A stretch of DNA of 64,000 nt, from positions 5,784,001 to 5,848,000 of the forward strand of contig NZ_JAPNKC010000001.1 of the NCBI RefSeq assembly GCF_026626705.1, read 5' to 3'. The DNA is from Pyxidicoccus sp. MSG2. Lineage in GTDB: Bacteria; Myxococcota; Myxococcia; Myxococcales; Myxococcaceae. The number at the start of each line of letters is the position of its first letter. The first letter of the stretch is position 1. Of this stretch, positions 60,516-64,000 are shown piece by piece. A model generated the notes under the pieces. The model saw only the letters and a program-made list of their open reading frames with translations. It was not told the DNA's origin and ran no database searches. The translations under genes and the position numbers were made by a program.

Positions 60516-61400
60516 TCAGCGCAGGTCTCTCGTGAGTACCCAGGTATCCTCGGCGGGCACCCGGGCTTCGTGCTGGCTCGCGGGCTTGTCGAGGGGATGG
60601 ACCTCGCTGACGGTCATCGTGAAGGCGGGCAGCCGCACCCGCCGTGCCGGCCCGTGGAGGGGAATCAGCACCTCGTCCGCTCCCGCGGCCATCCGTGCCG
60701 CCACCTCGACACCCTGTCGGGCGAGGTCGTCCTCCAGCAGCTCGCTGCCGTCTCCGCGCTGGCGCGCGAACAGGAGCCCCGTTTCCGTCACCGCGCCGCC
60801 GCTCAGTGCCCGCAGCACCCGGTCCGCCCAGCGCACGCGCCGGAGCTCGTAGTACTGCTCGAGTCGCAGCCAGCTCGGCGGCACATCGTCCGCCGTGTCC
60901 ACGCGGGTTTCATACCACCGGTTGGTCCACGCCTTGATGGGGGTGGGCCCGCCCATGCGGTGCACCCACAGCGAGTCGGAGTGTCGCGTGAAGCCGGCCA
61001 ACCAGTATTCATACCCGTGGGCCTCGAGGACGCGGCGTGCCTGTTCTTCCAGGGGCGTGAGCCGCGCTCGCTGCTGGAGGGCCAACTCCGCGAGCTTCCG
61101 GTCCTCGTAGTCGAAGGTCAGCTCCAGCTCCATCATCTCCCGACGGGAGGCTTCGAGCTCCGCGATTTCCACGTCGGGCAGCTCGAGGCCGGCCTCCTTC
61201 CGCAGCTCGGGTGGGAGCGCGCGCACATCGACCAGGGCCACTTCGCTCTTCCACTCATCCAGCGGCTGGTATTCGGGGAACCCCGCGTCGGGTCCGGTGA
61301 GCACGTGCACCTGGTGGCCGAAGGACAGGCCACCCGGGGAGCGCACGCCGATGACTCCGGGCACGGCCAGGCGGTTTTCAGCGAGACGAACGGGGCGCAT
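60516..61400 (-). CDS. Hypothetical protein, tandem paralogue 2
   Basis: A 294-residue protein and close relative of the downstream gene, from which its stop codon is 42 bases away; they probably arose by tandem duplication and form a two-gene unit. Features are MRPVRLAENRLAVPG, VALVDVRALPPELRK, YWLAGFTRHSD and LHGPARRVRLPAFTMTV. GAGGAG sits 8 bases before the ATG at 61400, so I reject a 22-residue upstream extension. It is divergent from the PP2C/kinase pair. Function unknown. Confidence 0.75.
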   Translation of the reverse strand: MRPVRLAENRLAVPGVIGVRSPGGLSFGHQVHVLTGPDAGFPEYQPLDEWKSEVALVDVRALPPELRKEAGLELPDVEIAELEASRREMMELELTFDYEDRKLAELALQQRARLTPLEEQARRVLEAHGYEYWLAGFTRHSDSLWVHRMGGPTPIKAWTNRWYETRVDTADDVPPSWLRLEQYYELRRVRWADRVLRALSGGAVTETGLLFARQRGDGSELLEDDLARQGVEVAARMAAGADEVLIPLHGPARRVRLPAFTMTVSEVHPLDKPASQHEARVPAEDTWVLTRDLR

Positions 61401-61511
61401 GGCGGGCTCCTCGCGGTGACATTTCGTCATCCTACGCGACAGCGTCTCCACGCCTGACCTGTGCACAAGCCCACTTGGACCGTGCCCTCCGGTGCGAACG
61501 GCCCCGATTGA

Positions 61512-61541
61512 TTTGACAAGGTGTCAAACGGACACTATGTT
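61512..61541 (+). promoter_or_regulatory. Promoter and overlapping palindrome upstream of PP2C gene
   Basis: TTGACA (61512-61517), an 18-bp spacer and TATGTT (61536-61541) form a good sigma-70-like promoter. TTGACA-AGG-TGTCAA (61512-61526) is a perfect inverted repeat covering the -35 box, and GTGTC-N5-GACAC (61521-61535) overlaps it. Repressor binding here would block transcription. The rest of the 326-bp divergent gap shows no other feature. Confidence 0.65.
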
Positions 61542-61726
61542 GGTGTCGTAGAAACACGAACCTGGAAACGAGGCACCGCCCGCCGCGCCACGAGAGGAGA
61601 GGCGCGCTCGCGGCGCCCGCTTCCAGGGGCGTGTGGAGGCCGCCGTCCGTGGGGAGTCCACGGACGAGGTGCGCCGCCCTATGCGTCGTCCCGCTGTCCG
61701 TGCCCGAAGAGGGCCACGGGAGAGTC

Positions 61727-62533
61727 ATGTCCGCGCTGCCCTTCGACATCGCCGCCGCTTCGGTGCAGGGCCGGGAGCACGCTCGGGCGGGGCGCAACAA
61801 CCAGGATGCGCTGTGCATCCGCGCCAGTGAGCACGGGCTGGTGGCGGTCGTGGCGGACGGGTGCGGCAGCCAGCCGTGCAGCGAATTGGGCGCGCAGCTC
61901 GGCGTGCGGCGGTTGGTGCAGGCGGCGCAGCAGCGGCTCGCGGAGGGCGAGCGCGTGGACGCGGCCTCCTTCCTGCCGGGCCTGCGCGAGGACCTGCTGT
62001 GCCTCCTGGGCGAGCTACGGGGCGAGTTGGGCCGCGAGGCACTGGCGGACTTCCTCTTCACCGTGGTGGGCGCGGTGGTGACGCCCGCGAAGACGCTCAT
62101 CTTCTCCGCGGGGGACGGGGTGTGGGCGCTCAACGGGGAGGTGCATCCGCTCGGGCCCTTTCCAGGGAATGCGCCGCCGTACCTCGCCTATGCGCTGATG
62201 CGCGCCGACGACGTGCCGCTGTCCACGCAGGCGCTGATTCCCACCGAGGACGTGCACGCGCTGCTCCTCGGCACGGATGGGGTGGTGGACCTGGAGCGGC
62301 TCGCCTCGGCGCGAATCCCCGAGAAGGACGAGCTGGTGGGTCCGCTGTCCCGGCTCTGGACGGAGGACCGGTACTTCGCCAACCCGGATGCGCTGCGGCG
62401 CCGGCTGGCGTTGCTCAACCGCGAGTCCGTGCGTGCCGACTTCGACGCCCGTCGCGTGGTGCGCACGCCGGGGCTGCTGCCGGACGACACGACGCTCGTG
62501 GTGCTGCGTCGCCGCATCATGGGGAGGGCGTGA
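61727..62533 (+). CDS. PP2C family serine/threonine phosphatase
   Basis: A 268-residue cytoplasmic phosphatase. Motifs in order are GRNNQDAL with the metal-binding Asp, VVADGCGSQP (the DG-x-G site), SAGDGVWAL, LLLGTDGVVDL and DDTTLVVL. Length and motifs fit a minimal PP2C/SpoIIE-like catalytic domain without a sensor domain. The ATG at 61727 has ACGGGAGAG upstream and is preferred to a GTG at 61631. It is followed after four bases by a protein kinase gene, so the two probably control phosphorylation of the same targets, as in TerY-P-type phosphatase/kinase/VWA triads. Confidence 0.88.
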   Translation: MSALPFDIAAASVQGREHARAGRNNQDALCIRASEHGLVAVVADGCGSQPCSELGAQLGVRRLVQAAQQRLAEGERVDAASFLPGLREDLLCLLGELRGELGREALADFLFTVVGAVVTPAKTLIFSAGDGVWALNGEVHPLGPFPGNAPPYLAYALMRADDVPLSTQALIPTEDVHALLLGTDGVVDLERLASARIPEKDELVGPLSRLWTEDRYFANPDALRRRLALLNRESVRADFDARRVVRTPGLLPDDTTLVVLRRRIMGRA

Positions 62534-62537
62534 CGCC

Positions 62538-64000
62538 ATGGACGTATGGCTCGAGGGGAAGAAGGTACGGCTGAACCCGGCGCACGCGCTGGGCAAGGGC
62601 GGCGAGGCGGACGTCTTCGATTTGGGTGACGGCCGCGCCCTCAAGGTGTTCAAACCGCCCGAGCATCCCGACTACACGGGGCTGCCCGCGGAGCAGGCCG
62701 CCGCGCGCGTCCGGCTGGATGAGCACCAGCGCAAGCTGCGCGCCTTCCCGGCGGGACTGCCCGGGCGTGTGGTGGTGCCGCAGGTGCTCGCCACGGACAA
62801 GAAGGGGCACACGGTGCTGGGCTATGCGATGCGCAAGCTCGACGCCGTGGAGCCGCTGCGCCGCTTCGGTGAGCCGTCGTTCCGCCGCGCCGGTGCCACG
62901 TCCGCGCGCGTGGTGGAGGTGCTGCGCGGGCTGCACCGGACGCTCGACGCCGTGCACGCGTCGGGTGTGGTGGTGGGGGACTTCAACGACCTCAACGTGC
63001 TGGTGGCGGGCGTGGCGGACGCGTACTTCATCGACGCGGACAGCTTCCAGTTCGGCGCGTTCCTCTGCCCGGTGTTCACCGAGCGGTTCCTGGACCCGCT
63101 GCGCGTCGGCACCGCCAGCGGCCTGGTGCCCGCGCGGCCCGCGTCGGCGGACAGTGACTGGTATGCCTTCGCGGTGACGGTGATGCAGGGCCTCTTGTGC
63201 GTGGGGCCGCATGGCGGCGTGCACCGGCCGAAGACTCCGGCGGGGCGCACGACGCCCGCGGGCCGGGTGCTCCAGCGCGTCACCGTCTTCCACCCGGAGG
63301 TGCAGTACCCCAAGCCCGCGATGCCGCTGGCCACGCTGCCGGACGACGTGCTGCACCACCTGCACCGCGTCTTCGTGGAGGACCTGCGCGGCGTCTTCCC
63401 GCTGCCGTTGCTGGAGGGACTGCGCTTCACCGCGTGCGCCTCGTGCGGCGTGGAGCATGCGCGCGGGGCGTGTCCCACGTGCCAGCCGAACGCTACGGCC
63501 ACGGTGACGCCTGTCACCTCGGCGCGCGGGCAGGTGACGGCGACGCGCCTGTTCTCCACGCGTGGAGTGCTGGTGCACGCCAGTGCCGAGGACGGTGCCC
63601 TGCGCTGGCTGTACCACGCGGAAGGCGCGTACCGGCGCGAGGACGGGCGCGTCGTGCTGCGCGGGCCGTTGGACCCGTCGCTGCGGTGGGGGCTGCAAGG
63701 CGACGTCACGTTGGTCGGGCGGGCAGGGGAGGTGGCGGTGCTGGCACCGGGGAAGCCGGCGGAGCGCGTGGGGGTGGACGCGCCCGAGGGCCAGCCGGCC
63801 TTCGCCGCCAACGCGCGTCATCGTTACTGGGCCGCGGGAGGCGGCCTGTGGCGGGACGGTGCGTACGGCGCGGAGCGTATCGGCGACGTGCTGGAGGGGC
63901 AGACGCGCCTCTTCGTGGGGCCTCGCTTCGGGCTGGGCTTCCACCGGGCGGGCGGGCTGCGCGGGGCGTTCGTCTTCGACGCGGGGCGCACCGGGCTGAA
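62538..64000 (+). CDS. Divergent protein kinase with zinc ribbon (TerY-P-type), 3' end outside window
   Basis: An open frame of at least 487 residues that runs off the right edge. The kinase-like domain (~1-280) has a glycine loop GKGGEADVF, Lys in LKVFKPP, a degenerate catalytic loop GDFNDLNVLV that keeps Asp and Asn, and IDADSFQF in place of DFG. This GD-x-N...N and DxDSFQ pattern is that of kinases in TerY-P triads. After it comes a four-Cys zinc ribbon (CASCG...CPTC, ~residue 300) and a region with W-G/Y repeats that may be a beta-propeller. Four bases separate it from the phosphatase stop. The downstream part and any VWA partner are not visible. Confidence 0.82.
   Translation, partial: MDVWLEGKKVRLNPAHALGKGGEADVFDLGDGRALKVFKPPEHPDYTGLPAEQAAARVRLDEHQRKLRAFPAGLPGRVVVPQVLATDKKGHTVLGYAMRKLDAVEPLRRFGEPSFRRAGATSARVVEVLRGLHRTLDAVHASGVVVGDFNDLNVLVAGVADAYFIDADSFQFGAFLCPVFTERFLDPLRVGTASGLVPARPASADSDWYAFAVTVMQGLLCVGPHGGVHRPKTPAGRTTPAGRVLQRVTVFHPEVQYPKPAMPLATLPDDVLHHLHRVFVEDLRGVFPLPLLEGLRFTACASCGVEHARGACPTCQPNATATVTPVTSARGQVTATRLFSTRGVLVHASAEDGALRWLYHAEGAYRREDGRVVLRGPLDPSLRWGLQGDVTLVGRAGEVAVLAPGKPAERVGVDAPEGQPAFAANARHRYWAAGGGLWRDGAYGAERIGDVLEGQTRLFVGPRFGLGFHRAGGLRGAFVFDAGRTGL

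Overview
The window is about 70% G+C and densely packed with genes on both strands. Its gene content points to a myxobacterium of the Myxococcus/Corallococcus/Pyxidicoccus type. It holds a membrane Ser/Thr kinase, a propeller hybrid histidine kinase, at least a dozen predicted lipoproteins, Cys-rich and DAGT-repeat surface proteins, lamin-tail proteins and secreted hydrolases. This placement is an inference from gene content and style; there is no rRNA or other marker gene here. I see no tRNA, rRNA, CRISPR array, insertion sequence or phage module.

Layout. 1-2072: the 3' end of an AAA ATPase, an alpha/beta hydrolase and a DUF427 protein. 2077-9566 (minus): a four-gene operon with overlapping ends encoding a MoxR AAA ATPase, a DUF5682 protein, a VWA protein and a SWIM/HEAT-like protein, the most system-like unit here. 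9749-12286: a hypothetical protein, a GNAT acetyltransferase, a DUF3088 protein and a hydrolase lipoprotein. 12457-18275: a secreted DUF4185 (GH183-like) protein with two carbohydrate-binding repeats, a translationally coupled secreted-protein/DUF3142 lipoprotein pair, and a DUF6891 protein. 18277-19247: a divergent HxlR regulator/carboxymuconolactone decarboxylase pair with two matching operators between them. 19251-22641: two ABC ATPases, a YbaK-type deacylase and small proteins. 22814-28554: kelch and Cys-rich lipoproteins, an M24 peptidase lipoprotein, a di-haem peroxidase and a small lipoprotein. 29008-35847: DUF2267, an outer-membrane barrel, a subtilase lipoprotein, a Ser/Thr kinase and an RDD protein. 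36475-40578: a hybrid histidine kinase preceded by a very stable palindromic element. 40586-44320: an iron-sulfur flavoreductase, hemerythrin, SIMPL protein and small lipoprotein. 44349-56330 (minus): five large secreted or surface proteins. 56663-59525: a short-chain dehydrogenase, a lipid-kinase-like protein and an NrtR-like Nudix protein. 59550-61400: tandem paralogues of unknown function. 61727-64000: a PP2C phosphatase and a divergent kinase that runs off the end.

The genes form several small functional modules rather than one pathway. The most interesting are the MoxR/DUF5682/VWA/SWIM operon (ATP-driven remodelling coupled to a metal-dependent adaptor and a zinc-binding protein), the phosphatase/kinase pair at the right edge (probably part of a TerY-P-like triad whose VWA member lies outside), and a large set of exported hydrolases and adhesin-like proteins that suits a predatory, surface-living bacterium.
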